Numbered from the stretch's first letter, positions 1 to 10,600 are shown. The stretch is 27,468 nucleotides of DNA from Branchiostoma floridae (GCF_000003815.2 NC_049987.1:23782545-23810012), one strand, 5' to 3'. Notes: generated by a model from the letters alone, not told the origin. A program made the numbers and translations.

Positions 1-99
1 TTTACATAAAACATTAAGAAGAAAAAACGAGGCAATGTACATACATTCCCGATGAAGCATATTGTCATAAACACACTGTTCTAGAGTATCTACATACAT

Positions 100-225
100 A
101 GCTAGATTATTCATAAAGTAGATTAGTCCGTTAACATTCTAAGATACCAGCAATAGTCTAACTACCGTGTATGTACAAGTTGCCATACATTGTACCGTTT
201 ACAATTGTTTTACAATGAACTCCTC
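100..225 (+). mobile_element. LINE-like retroposon 3' end (family B)
   Basis: The stretch ending around 190-225 (TGCCATACATTGTACC, then TACAATTGTTTTACAATGAA) is clearly related to 11768-11812 (TGCCATACTTTGTACC, then TACAATTGTTGTGCAATAAA). Both end in an AATAAA-like signal, although here it has mutated to ACAATGAA. This is the form of a truncated non-LTR retroposon 3' end of the CR1 kind. The family name is recalled, not checked; the homology between the two copies is visible. The left boundary is uncertain. Confidence 0.4.
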
Positions 226-480
226 TCTGTGTCGACTTACAAGTACAGTGCACCCGCTGAGTTATGTGCCTCCTCGGAGCTGAAATTACCCGTGCACTCG
301 CGATTGCCAATTAACATGCCGATAACACAGCGACCTCGCGACCCCGTGTTCGGGAGTTCCCGCTTACATCATTTATACTTGAACCAGCGAACATGACTCA
401 GAGCTGCTTGTTTGTAGCATTACGTTCCTCTGGGAGGTGAGGTTTGATTCGGGTTCGTTAGCTGACTTTAGGATGTTATG
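226..480. other. no gene recognised; moderately CpG-rich unique DNA
   Basis: The only open frame here (68 codons from 190) starts inside the retroposon end and has no recognisable domain. The stretch around 340-350 and 440-455 has short GGTTCG-like strings but no paired A box, so I do not call a tRNA or SINE. Confidence 0.4.
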
Positions 481-1180
481 TAGCTAGAAGAAGTCAAAGA
501 TGTCGCGAATGAATATTGCAATTTTGGTCAATTTTTCCTAGAAAGGAATAGCCTGAGTATCATCCTCCGTAGTACCGCTGGCTCAAAACGTGGTTAGCAA
601 GCGAAAGTCGTGAGCCAGCGGTTACTACGGAGGATGATACTCAGGCTAAGAAAGGAAGGCATTGGCTCGTTCGTTGGTTTGTTCGTTAAGACTTTTGTAG
701 TGCCTAGTGGCACATAGGTCAGCAAGTTTCCTGGTAGTCTCAGCAGCAGGGTATAGTTTTACAGGAAAGCGTAAGCCCGTGTCCTCCTTTGACATGCTTG
801 AGGCACCTCCTTGAACACTGGACTTTCTAATTTAGTCTATAGCTAAACAAATCAAAGAAGTCGCTAATGGATATTGCATATTGTTTTGTTATATTCTACA
901 TGATCTATCTATGTAGGCATTGCATTGAGAAGAACAAAGTGATATTTTGCTCGTTAGTTCTTTTGTTCGTTCAGACAGTTGTAGTGCCTATTGGCACATA
1001 GGTCAGTACGTTTTCTTGCCGCGTTTTAGTAGCAAGACATGGAAGCGTAAGCCCGTCTCCTTTGACATACTCGAGGCACCTTCTCGACACTGGAACCTTA
1101 TTCTACGCCCCTTCCCAAAGACTGATACAGCCTACAACACAGCTATCCCAGTCATTACTCAATGCTGAATCGGGCTACCC
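481..1180. repeat. diverged tandem duplication of a SINE-related segment
   Basis: Copy 1 (about 481-830) and copy 2 (about 840-1180) align along their length. Each has a TAGCTA-AGTCAAAGA-GTCGC-AATATTGCA start, then a GTTCGTT-rich stretch, then a TAGTGCCTAxTGGCACATAGGTC motif (at 698 and 982), then GCGTAAGCCCGT, then GAGGCACCT. The offset is 359 bp at the left and 284 bp at the right. Most of that change is explained by the MITE inserted in copy 1 only (109 bp with its duplicated target), plus about 34 extra bases in copy 2. The GGCACATAGGTCAGCA motif recurs at 11031-11046 inside a SINE, so the duplicated segment probably carries a minus-strand SINE 3' end with a GTTC-rich tail. Confidence 0.7.
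549..648. mobile_element. 100-bp foldback MITE with 9-bp target-site duplication
   Basis: The left arm 549-585 and right arm 611-648 are perfect inverse complements except for one inserted base (37 against 38 nt), with a 25-nt loop. AGAAAGGAA occurs immediately before (540-548) and immediately after (649-657), a perfect 9-bp target-site duplication. A 9-bp duplication is typical of Mutator-like (MULE) transposons, and 8 bp of hAT. The element has no coding capacity, so it must have been mobilised in trans. Near-identical arms imply a young insertion or selection for the hairpin. An alternative reading is TA target duplications at 549-550 and 647-648, but that would leave the outer 9-bp repeat unexplained. 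Confidence 0.85.
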
Positions 1181-1199
1181 AAGCGTCTGTAAATATCAA

Positions 1200-2690
1200 T
1201 AAACAATAAACAATAAACATTAATAAACAAAACGAATGTACGCGGATGAGAGTGATGACATGAGATAGGTAACAAGCATGGATACCCTCTTGTGTACACT
1301 GGAGTTTATCCATGACCTGACCTCAGCCATTTCTAACGGAATAAATCCAATCACTATAGATCTAGAAGGAACCCATAGCCCTACCAGTACTACTGTGGTC
1401 GTTTATCTCTATTGAAGTAATACTAGGAAAGAAAAATAACTATGCAGAGAACAATTGCTGGCAACAAGTTGTCAAATATTCTAGAGATATTTGTAGCTTA
1501 TTTTTTTAGTACTAAGAGTCATGGCAAATTACAACAAAATGGCATCGACATTCACATATGGATTTAGACTGAATAGACACATAGTTATATATAATCATAC
1601 AGATCTGTAAAACAATATGCTTTCAAATCTTGACAGCAAAGATGCTTCAACTATCCGTAATTCATATTATGCAAATTGCACGCACTTAGCCATCCCCTTC
1701 TTTTCAACAAAGGTCGGTTATCTCTGTCAGGTCCTGAATAAAATATGAGTAACAACGATTAAATTGTGATAAGCTTGAACCAGCTTGTGACAATGATCGT
1801 TGTATAATGACTCAGAAAACTATCTCTAATGAGACTCTTCTTCATGAAAAAGACATTGGCAAGATATATAATATAGCATCATAAGGATAAATAAAGCATC
1901 ACTGAATCTTCAGTCATGAAATGTGATCTCCAAAGTTGTGGATACCATCATGTGATAATTGAACAGGGATGAGACAGCGAGAGGCCATTTAAGAGTGTTA
2001 ACCGAAACTAATGACCAACTGAGTGGTTACAGACAAGCTTGGTCAGTTTACATTGAAAGTGATTAGGTGCGTTATACTGAAATACTCAGTTGAGCCTGGC
2101 ACAAAGCACTTAATCTTATAATCCATTACTACAATGTCAACAAGGTATTGAGAAAAGAAAGCCGGATTAAGTGACATTCTAGATGAATATGGGACGGTAG
2201 CTAATAGTATGTAAATACTTCCCTAATAACTAAGCCAAATGTATGATTTGCTTAATTATGTGAAATGACAACTGTTTTCAAACCAAATATACCTCCAAAC
2301 ATATACCTTTACCTTGTCTGATTCCCATTCCTTACGGTTGGAGAATGTGATGACCTCTTCCATTCTTTCATGTCTTTCAGGTTCAACTCGGCCAATGATA
2401 TGTCCATTCATTCAGTCCTGTATGGGCAAACGTTTTAAACTTATGAAAATAACATGCTAAGACTAGGATGCCAATAAGTCAAACATAAGACGAACTAAGA
2501 GCATTCAAGTTTTAAAGCCTTTTATTCTTTAATTCACGTAGTCTATAAAGTACCATATAAAGACATTGACGCATGCAGAGGCTTTCCTACGTGTCTTCCC
2601 AAGCCATTATCTTGAAGTATAAAACCTGAGCATGAGTGATCACAGATAAGGCAATTAAGGAGAATCCAGGGGGCTCTTAATGCGCACTTT
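1200..2690. other. AT-rich DNA without recognisable genes
   Basis: There is a short A-rich run of AATAAACA repeats at about 1199-1230. Otherwise I see no open frame of 60 codons, no tRNA-like box pair and no strong repeat. Confidence 0.5.
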
Positions 2691-2699
2691 CCATTAGCT

Positions 2700-3185
2700 G
2701 CGAAACTGTCAAACTGTCATAACATCGCCTCCGTACGACTTGTTTTTGTAACGGGATAAAACACGAGAACCTGGGCCTTCGAGAGTATGTCATTAGCGAA
2801 GATGTACAACAAACGATAAAGCTTATAGACACGAGCAAAGTAAGGATGTATGAACTATGTAGCGAGTGAACAAAGGGGAGGTCCATTGCCGCTTTGCACA
2901 TGTAATGTACTCCCGTGTATAACCGGGAATCTGTCAAACTTTTATGTGTCATAAGTCATAACACTGCCTCCGTACAACTTGTTTTTGGAACAGGATAAAA
3001 CATGAGGACATTCAAGAGGAATCAGTGTCACAAGCGCAGACAACAAAGGAGAAAGGTTATAGACACGAGCTGAGTAAGGGCCTTGGCATTCGTGAGGAAT
3101 TAAAGACAGTGTTATTAGCGTAGATGGCAAGGCTTGATAGAGCAAAGTAAGGCTGTATAAAACCATGTAGCGAGTAGCAAAGGTG
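2700..3185. repeat. diverged tandem duplication, period about 235-240 bp
   Basis: GTCATAACATCGCCTCCGTA at 2716 recurs as GTCATAACACTGCCTCCGTA at 2955 (offset 239). TAGACACGAG at 2826 recurs at 3060 (offset 234). An ATGTAGCGAGT end at 2857 recurs at 3164, so the second copy has about 70 extra bases that include a second AGCAAAGTAAGG. The two minus-strand open frames over this region (2677-2952 and 2942-3166) are overlapping reflections of the same repeat and are not called as genes. Confidence 0.75.
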
Positions 3186-3204
3186 TGTCTTTTGCTTTTG
3201 TTTT

Positions 3205-3330
3205 GTTTGTTTGAACCTTTATTTATTCATGAAAGCTCAAATCGGCCTGCAGGCCGCTTTTCATTGAGGTCATGAGGGAAGAGGCAAGGGTCAGACAAAG
3301 TGTATAACAGAGATTAAGTTACATCGTTTT
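3205..3330 (-). mobile_element. retroposon-like 3' end, minus strand
   Basis: Read on the minus strand, the segment contains a GGCCTGCAGGCC palindrome, a stretch resembling lancelet retroposon termini, and then AATAAATAAAGG as a polyadenylation-like end. The plus strand shows CCTTTATTTATTCATGAAAG. Family identity is from memory only; boundaries are approximate. Confidence 0.35.
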
Positions 3331-4904
3331 GAGTCCTTATAAGTCCTATACGTCTATATACACCATTTACATTTACATACATACACATATGATATTTCCT
3401 GAAGCAGTACACTCGTCAGTAACAATGGATTCAGTTTTGACATAGAAAAGCAGAAGTGGACTTTTGAAAACAAAAATCTATGATTAACAAGAGCTATCCA
3501 TCACTAAAGTCACGACCTTTACTTCCCGAACATGAGATATTAAACTGTAGGCGTTGCTGCAGAACTTCAGCAAGCCGCTAAGACGTTCATTGCCATACTT
3601 GTCTTCTAGACACCTACCCACCTATCAGATATCATGAATACCCATTCACATCTTCTATAGTTATCCTGTTTACATCAAGCACACGTGTATCCACAGCCAT
3701 TCCACTGCGGCAACACCGAAAACAGAATCTTCTGGCAAAGGTGTCGGTTCTGAAATCATATGTCTTTATTGGTTGATTCATCATTTCTAATTGTATGTGG
3801 AGTGGTGGGGCACAAAGGGTCACAGAGTTTGTTAGATGAGACACTTCTGGAGGGAGTCAGGGAAAATGGCCGTGTGTGATGAGAGATGAGGAATAGATAG
3901 CTTTATCTAGATTGTGTGTCTTGCGAACTTGATGATAAACTTGTAACACTGTTTTCCTTTACCAAGGTGGCTCCATGTTCTAAACACACCAAGACTGTAT
4001 CTCCCATGTTCGATCGTTAAAGCCTGCTTCCTTACAGTGTGCGGATTTTCTTGCACCCAGCGGGCTGAAACCCAGTTTTATGACTCTTAATTACCACATC
4101 CATACGGCGCCGGGATTTAAGGCGCGTGGAAATAACTCTTTGTTTTGTGCGGGGGCACTCTGGTGTGTCTAATGTGAATATTCTCGTGGCACGGGCGTGA
4201 ATTATAAGCCATCAAATCCAGCACGACTCCCTCAACCTTTTCTTTACGGCTGTGCATCGAGACAAAGTCCTGACGTACGCACTCGGCTTACCGTACCGGC
4301 GTTGTGTATCTCACCCATTTGTAAGTTTGAGCATTCCTATACATTATATGCGTCATTTTGCATCTATCTTCCATGCTGTGTCATTACTTGACATGACGAC
4401 CGCATCGCCTTCTTAAAAGAAGACTATTCTTAAGAGAAGAGAAAGAGAAGTTTGACATTGGACCCATTGATCGCCCCTCAACAGAGACGGGGGCAGATAC
4501 CGACTGCCGATACCGACACCTTTGACCTGTTACTGACGTCACACTTCTTTTCAGGTCATAGACATAGAATTCATAGGATCACTTCAGAGGGATCAGAACA
4601 CGTTGTTGAAGAATATACTTTTCTGGTCTAACTCTTTCCTTTATATTCATGCATTTATTTCGTTTATTGGTTTGAGTGTTCAGTACTTTTCAATCTTCAT
4701 GGCTACCTTGTCCCCCCAACGACCTGGAGGTCAAGGGACTAGGTAGGTAGGTAGATGTTTAGTATTCACAGACAGGGCTATCAAACTTCCCTATGGTAAA
4801 GATATACTCTTGCTAAACGAGAAAAGGAAAATGTAAATCAAACTAATCGAAATTGAAAATTGAAGTCAGTAGCAATGTTCTAAGTACATTTCATATGCAT
4901 TATC
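3331..4904. other. mostly unique DNA; no gene called
   Basis: Open frames at 3632-3844 (-) and 4197-4391 (+) are short, have no recognisable domain and lack flanking splice signals that would support them. The region from 4020 to 4330 is richer in CpG than its surroundings. A short GTAG tetranucleotide run lies at about 4742-4754. Confidence 0.4.
4523..4558. promoter_or_regulatory. possible CRE site between inverted nuclear-receptor half-sites
   Basis: TGACGTCA at 4534-4541 is the full palindromic cAMP-response element bound by CREB/ATF bZIP dimers. It sits between TGACCT (4523-4528) and AGGTCA (4553-4558), which are inverse complements matching the nuclear-receptor half-site. An 8-bp match is expected by chance about once per 65 kb on a random sequence, so this is suggestive only. 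No transcription start is recognisable next to it. Confidence 0.2.
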
Positions 4905-5085
4905 TAGGCTCCTTTTTTCGGGGGGGGGGCGTAGGTCGATTGGTGATTATATTCCCTCTCACTGAACTGAACTCCCGGCATATATTCTTTTCCCGGCATT
5001 TTCAAGGTTAAAAATTGCAAATCGACCGACCACCCCCCCCCCCACCCCGACAAAAAAAATTCCCAGAGAGGCCGGTGAAGGAGGC
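4905..5085. mobile_element. foldback element with G-run and C-run arms
   Basis: A TTTTTTC run followed by ten G (4920-4929) and GTAGGTCGAT is answered by ATCGACCGAC, eleven C (5033-5043), CCCC and GACAAAAAAAA. Together these make imperfect inverted arms (4911-4945 and 5017-5059). TATGCATTATC at 4894-4904 recurs at 5086-5096, an 11-bp direct repeat directly flanking the segment and consistent with a target-site duplication. The G-run is also a potential G-quadruplex. There is no coding capacity. Confidence 0.6.
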
Positions 5086-5464
5086 TATGCATTATCATAG
5101 TATCTAGGGAGTCTATAAATATTGCATTTTCTTTCATCAAGTTCTTAGATTCCATAATGTGCTAACTGCAACACGAGATCGATAACCTCGCCAGGCTCAC
5201 GGCGAGAACCGCCACAGTTGTTGATACAGCCATCCATTCTCACGACACGAACCATTGTTACCATCGTTATCATCAAAGCGTGTAATCTTTAGCCAGGTCT
5301 CTATAGACCGGTAACGACTTGCGTCTGGCCGCCCTGATCATAGTTCATACCTCATCAAGGCTCTTCTCGTGAAAACAACATAAGTCCGATTTATTGATTC
5401 TCCTCGTCTAAAGTTTGTGTATAGCCTGACAGGAGTAAGAGGTCATCAGATCTGCCGATCCGTA

Positions 5465-6412
5465 TCTCAACATATCACTGTCTACATCTCAAAACATCAA
5501 TGTCTTTATCATAATCATCAACACATCACTGTCAGCTTTCATCAACACATCATTGTCTTTATTGTCATTATCAACACATCACTTTATTTATCCCAACATA
5601 TCACTGTCCTTATCAACACATCGCTGTCTTTATCATCATCACTAACACATCTCTGTGTACATCTCACTGTTTTCATCATAATCATCAACATATCACTGTC
5701 TTTATCATAATCATCAACACATCATTGTCTTTATTATCATTATCAACACATCACTTTATTTATCCCAACATATTACTGTCCATATCAACACATCGCTGTC
5801 TTTATCATCATCACTAACACATCTCTGTGTACATCTCACTGTCTGTTTTCATCATAATCATCAACATATCACTGGCTTTATCATAATCATCAACACATCA
5901 CTGTCAGCTTTCATCAACACATCATTGCCTTTATTATCATTATCAACACATCACTTTATTTATCCCAACATATCACTGTCCTTATCAACACATCGCTGTC
6001 TTTATCATCATCACTAACACATCTCTGTGTACATCTCACTGTTTTCATCATAATCATCAACATATCACTGTCTTTATCATAATCATCAACACATCATTGC
6101 CTTTATTATCATTATCAACACATCACTTTCTTTATCCCAACATATTACTGTCCTTATCAACACATCGCTGTCTTCATCATCATCACTAACACATCTCTGT
6201 CTACATCTTTAAACATCACTATCTTTATCATAATCATCAACACATCAATGTCAGCTTTTTTTAACACAGCACTGCCTTCATCTCAAAACATCGCTGTCTT
6301 TATCATAATCATGAACATATCAATGTCAGCTTTCATCAACACATCACTGTCTACATCATCAAAGTATCACTCTCTTTATCATCATCAACAACATATTACT
6401 GTCATCATTATC
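5465..6412. repeat. minisatellite with higher-order structure (about 28.6-bp monomer)
   Basis: The array is built on a degenerate monomer of the type ATCAACACATCACTGTCTTT plus ATCATAATC. The landmark TATCCCAACA occurs at 5589, 5761, 5961 and 6133, giving higher-order periods of 172, 200 and 172 bp, that is six or seven monomers. The 200-bp unit holds one extra monomer containing GTCAGCTTTC. The plus strand is almost free of G, so the array has very strong strand asymmetry. The 97-codon open frame at 5417-5710 is a product of the repeat and is not called. Confidence 0.95.
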
Positions 6413-8590
6413 ACTTAGGCCAGCCTGAAGACTTCATCTGGTCACATGATACAATGTTTTTATCAAAAGTGGTCTGATTATGGACTTTAAGGACTTGGCC
6501 ACTTTTTTTACAGGTCGTGCGATCATCGATCCTTGGGACAGTATACTGCGTGTGTCCAGCAGAGTTTACACGTCTTGTTACGGCAACCTACAACGGAGGT
6601 GACAGTGCCTTCAATTCATGTCATATGTTCATTTCCAGTCAATAATCTTAAAAGTAATTTAAAGGGGTTGATGAGTATTCTTTACCCCCTCTCCACTAGG
6701 GTACTAGCAACCTCACTGCGACCTATACAATTCGACAGATTACTCAAAGAATTTCCAAGATTAAAAAATATTGTAGTTGTATTTCTTGCAAGCTTGAATG
6801 ATAGTCCAATCATGGTTTACACAAAACTAAATGTAGAACGTTTGGATATGAAACGTTTTTAGATTTTAAAAATTACTTTAGAACAATATGTGGGTATTCT
6901 AATCCATCTGCAGTGCAGCCTTCAATTCTCTGTACAGCATTTACATGTCTCCAGTTAACAGGCACTTGTTTTGTACCTGCAATTTTATAACACACTAAAG
7001 GATACACAGTACAGGCAATAATGGTTTTACGACCAGCATTTTGTTTGACGACACAGCCCCCGTCTGCACATAAACACCGCTATATTGCCCACTTCTAGGA
7101 CTTTATGTTAGATAGCGTATTAACTATAATCACTACTGTGCGTAGGGAGGGAATCCAAGTGATGAGTATAGACTTTGAATTACACTAGTGCATGCTTAAC
7201 TGGAGCTCCAACGATGCGCGTAAAAGAGGTAGGCGATAACAATGACGCGAAGCCATAATGATCCGGGGTTTCTGAGCAGCAGAAGTGGCTTCTTTCATTG
7301 TCATTGAGGAATTTGAATAATCGACGCTTAAGCACTCATAACGCATCAAAGTGAGAGTTCAGGGTGAGAGAACTGAGAAACAGATGATAAAGATCTCCTT
7401 ACGTCAGCACGGCGCTACAGCACAAACGCTTCATGACACCTTACATGGTTCAGTAGATCAGATCATTTTCCGACTCAATTTTGTAATACCCTTGTATAAT
7501 GCTGCTCCAATGGGATTCAAAATGACGTCTCGTGGTGTTGGATTACATAATGTAGCAAGTGGTAGGACAGATTTTTATGTTATCGTCATGTTTGAGTAAG
7601 AATGAACAGACCTGTATATGGTAGAGTGAACTCGTTCCTCAGCTAACCGACATCTATTACACCGCAGTCATCCCTCAGTAATAAACTAAGATCTGTAGTT
7701 TTTTAGGTTAGACCATCCTTGTGTGAAGGTAACAATTCTGTCTTTGCTTGCAGGTGTTAACTTTCTGGTTTGCATTTTTATCACTTTTGCCAAGGTACGT
7801 AGAAGAAGGAGAAAATGTGCACGTTACACATTGACGAAAATAAAAACTAGTTTTATCCCAGTTTTACTGGACAATGCCTGGAGTGAACTTAGCCAGGAGT
7901 ATCATTACACACGCCCACACGCCGTTACCCAGATGTATGGGTGTCCTTCGTGAAGGACAGAGACGCGTCATCGCACGTTAACGTTTCTTCTGTGAGTTTG
8001 AACAAAGTTCACGCGCCACTCATCAACGGCTGGAGAACTAAGCGGACGGTTCGCGCTTGTTGTACCCGATAGGGAGCAGACATTAATCTGTGTCTTGTGG
8101 AACGCCTTGGGAAGGAACTAGCCGAGTAATGGGGTACTGCAGAAAGACAGAGGACATGGCCTGTTCCAGATAATGATGCGTTATTTTAGGAACGCGAAGC
8201 ACCTTCACACAACATTAGCATTGTTAGAGTGCAGGAGGAAGGAAATATATCACCAAAGCTGCAGTAGAAGCAGCAGGAACAGGACCTGCTTGGATCTGGA
8301 ACAAGTGTATCCAGTTCTAACAGGCTGAAGCATAGACACTCTGTAATTCACCAGTGGGAATTATTAAAACTATAAAATTCTCCATGCAATGCCATACCCA
8401 CCCCCATCCCCCAACCCACACCTAGGGAATATTGCTTATAATGGCCCGAAATTCGTATCGAAGGGTGGCGATTACCTGATGATGCCTTGGTGAGGGCATA
8501 GAGTGTGCTTTGATCAACTGGGCCCCAAAATAAGCTAACTTCTGTGGTTGAAGGAATTTATATATGAATCAACCAATGACGTAAGCAAAA
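6413..8590. other. mostly unique DNA; no gene called
   Basis: The region contains open frames of 109 codons (6533-6862), 82 codons (7351-7599) and 76 codons (7723-7953) on the plus strand. None shows a domain I recognise. A splice-like acceptor and donor pair frames a 41-nt segment at 7754-7794 (see findings). The stretch 7960-8120 is locally CpG-rich. Confidence 0.4.
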
Positions 8591-8609
8591 AAGGAATGAA
8601 TTAATGAAT

Positions 8610-8730
8610 CTTTTAATTAATTGATTACCTTTATTGCACGTTTGTTAACTTTTACGATCTATAATTGTAATTTCACAAGGATGTGGTATATTGCTACATC
8701 TACAATGGCTAATCATTACAAGTTTGTGCA
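8610..8730 (-). mobile_element. retroposon-like 3' end, minus strand
   Basis: On the minus strand the segment ends GTGCAATAAAGG followed by TAATCAATTAATTAAAAG, a polyadenylation-type signal then a simple AT tail. This is the usual look of a truncated LINE end. I could not match it to another copy in the window, so the call rests on form only. Confidence 0.3.
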
Positions 8731-8739
8731 GGTTCAACT

Positions 8740-9690
8740 TCGCTTCAGTTAAGACATCTTCAAGCGCTGTATAGCCGACCGTACGAAAGCCCCTGTACGT
8801 TTTGCTGTGTCAAAAAAGCGTCTAGTTAAACAATCTGTTCACCCTGAAAAAAATACAAAGGCAACTTCAAGCCTTGTAAACGCATAAGGCAACAGACGGA
8901 GGCGTTTGATAGACAGCAGATCTAGTCTATCAGCTGCCCCTGCAGTGAACTGTGTTCTCCCCCAGACATCTTTGATCACCCCTGCAGCTGGGTGCTGCGC
9001 TAAGCCTCGCGGATTACGCAAAGACACCTCAAAGCTTAGCGCGCGTCTGACGAATGGAGTGTCGAGGAGAGATTAGAGACATTAGCCAGTCGTTTAATCT
9101 CCTTCATGTATCATCGCAGTTTACGTTAAACCGCGCGCTGAACACAGATTCAATTATCGCCACCTTAATTTCCCGTTGCGGACACAGCGGTAACGATGTT
9201 AAAGCGCGGAAATAGCTCAGGAGGAAGAGGCTTAAGCGGGCTGTAGCGCCGTGGAAGGATGATGTAGTAAATAAAACTCAACGGTAACTCCACTGTAATT
9301 TATTTGCGTTTAATTCATAACGTTGTTTTTGAAATTTATTCTTTCATTATCAGCATGAGATACAAAAATTAATGTACTTTTTTCTTTTAGATTTTCTTTT
9401 AGATTTTATACTTCAGTCCGTGTATTTCATCTCATATGTTTGTAACTGTACATGTCGCTCAATGCATTGTATTATCTTTTACCGTTGGATCCGCGGATTA
9501 TGTTTGTCTACAGTGAAGCTGATGCTACCTTCGTCAATACTGATGAAAAGGTTACCAACGACTTCCGAACCCCAGAATCAATTCGCGCCGTGCGGAATGC
9601 TTTGTCAGTGTTTGCTCCAGGGTGGAGCGAGTCATGCATTTCTGATAATGGGATTCACTTGAGACCTGCCCGCGAGGGGCGTGCTGGGAA
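8740..9690. other. unique DNA; no gene called
   Basis: The region 8860-9260 is CpG-rich but shows no start exon. The open frame at 9452-9799 (+) has an oddly protein-like first half (about residues 15-70) but no domain I can name, and its second half runs into the tRNA-like array. Confidence 0.35.
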
Positions 9691-9693
9691 AGC

Positions 9694-10325
9694 GGAGCGT
9701 GGATTGCCCGGAATCTGTTGGTGCATGTTTCACCGTTGCTGTTCAGTAATCTGTCGCACACATTTCTTACTTTGTCACTCGTGGCGTCAGATTGTCTAGT
9801 GGCTGGGTTAGCGGGACACAGGGTCGGGAGATCTAGAGGTTCGATTTCTGGCGTTCCAGACTAGACGTAGTCTTAATGGGAAAGGCTAGTGGCTAGGCTA
9901 GCGGACACGGGATCTAGAACTCTAGCGAAACGTGGACTTCCCGGCACCTGTTGGCGCAAGTTGCTGTTCAGCAATCTGTCGTACACATTTATCACTTTGT
10001 CACTCCTGGCGTCAGATTGCCGAATGGCTGGGTTAGCGGGCACGGGAGCTAGAGGTCCCGGGTTGGATTCCTAACGTCCCTGGCTAGACGTAGTCTTCAG
10101 GGGGAAGGCTAGTGGCTAGGCTAGCGGACACGGGACCTAGGGATCTAGCCAAACGTGGGTTACCCGGCACCTGTTGGCGCATGTTTTCACTGGTGCTGTT
10201 CAGCAATCTGCCGTACACATTTTTTTACTTTGTCACTCCTGGCGTCAGATTGCTGAGTGGCTTGGCCAGCGGGCACGGGGTCTAGAGGTCCCAGCTTCGA
10301 TTCATAACGTTCCAGACTAGGCGTA
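9694..10325 (+). repeat. tandem array of tRNA-like (SINE-derived) units, period 225-233 bp
   Basis: GCGTCAGATTG recurs at 9784, 10009 and 10242. Each unit contains, in order, a CCCGG-CCTGTTGG segment, a GCTGTTCAGCAATCTG segment, an ACTTTGTCACTCCTGGCGTC segment, then tRNA-like promoter boxes. A-box-like TGGCTGGGTTAGCGG is at 9800-9814, with relatives at 10025-10039 and 10258-10272. B-box-like GGTTCGATTTC is at 9838-9848, GGTTGGATTCC at 10061-10071 and GCTTCGATTCA at 10294-10304. These match the GGTTCGANTCC consensus at 10, 10 and 9 of 11 positions. The A-to-B spacing of 36-38 bp is constant and in the range of tRNA genes. A second GGCTAGTGGCTAGGCTAGCGG stretch follows in units 1 and 2. No complete cloverleaf is evident, so these are tRNA-derived, not functional tRNA genes. 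Confidence 0.75.
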
Positions 10326-10344
10326 TTGTTCTTGGAAAAAATAA

Positions 10345-10415
10345 TTTATACGAATGCATCAACTCCATTCGGGTGAAAAGAAAATTGATACCTGACTTCG
10401 ACAAGTAAGACTCAA
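10345..10415 (+). mobile_element. possible SINE body segment following the tRNA-like array
   Basis: The stretch CAACTCCATTCGGGTGAAAA and then GATACCTGACTTCG resembles the SINE body usually placed after a tRNA-derived head in lancelet-like SINEs (CTCAGGTGAAAATGGGTACCTG form). It lies just after the last tRNA-like unit on the same strand, which suggests that the array grew from a SINE. The body consensus is recalled and was not checked. Confidence 0.35.
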
Positions 10416-10534
10416 TGTCCTAACGGCCTAAGAATGGTATTTTGTTTTAATTTTCTTCCCTTTTTTGTTTATCAGTTATCACCACTATTTCTTTCACATT
10501 GTCAACCATTAATTTCATGTCTTTCAACGCACAA

Positions 10535-10600
10535 CGGTCATGTGGTTTAGTTTTCCTTCTCAAGCCCTGTATACTTAAGGTATGAGAAATCTTAATGTGC
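10535..10600. repeat. dispersed direct repeat (pair with 11308-11375)
   Basis: AACGGTCATGTGGTTTAGTT, CCTTCTCAAGC and the following TATAC-TAAGGT stretch at 10535-10595 align with AACGGCCATGCGGTGTAGTT and its continuation at 11308-11375. The copies are diverged and 773 bp apart. They adjoin SINE fragments, so they may be part of the same element. Confidence 0.6.

Noticed and set aside
5417-5710. 97-codon frame rich in His, Ser and Thr
   Set aside because: It is a translation of the minisatellite and carries no independent signal.
5465-6412. CRISPR-like regular repeats
   Set aside because: There are no unique spacers between constant repeats; the monomers are contiguous and degenerate, as in a minisatellite.
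9204-9260. tRNA-like GCGCGGAAATAGCTCAGGAG start
   Set aside because: An A-box-like TAGCTCAG is present but no B box follows at 30-60 bp and no acceptor-stem partner is visible.
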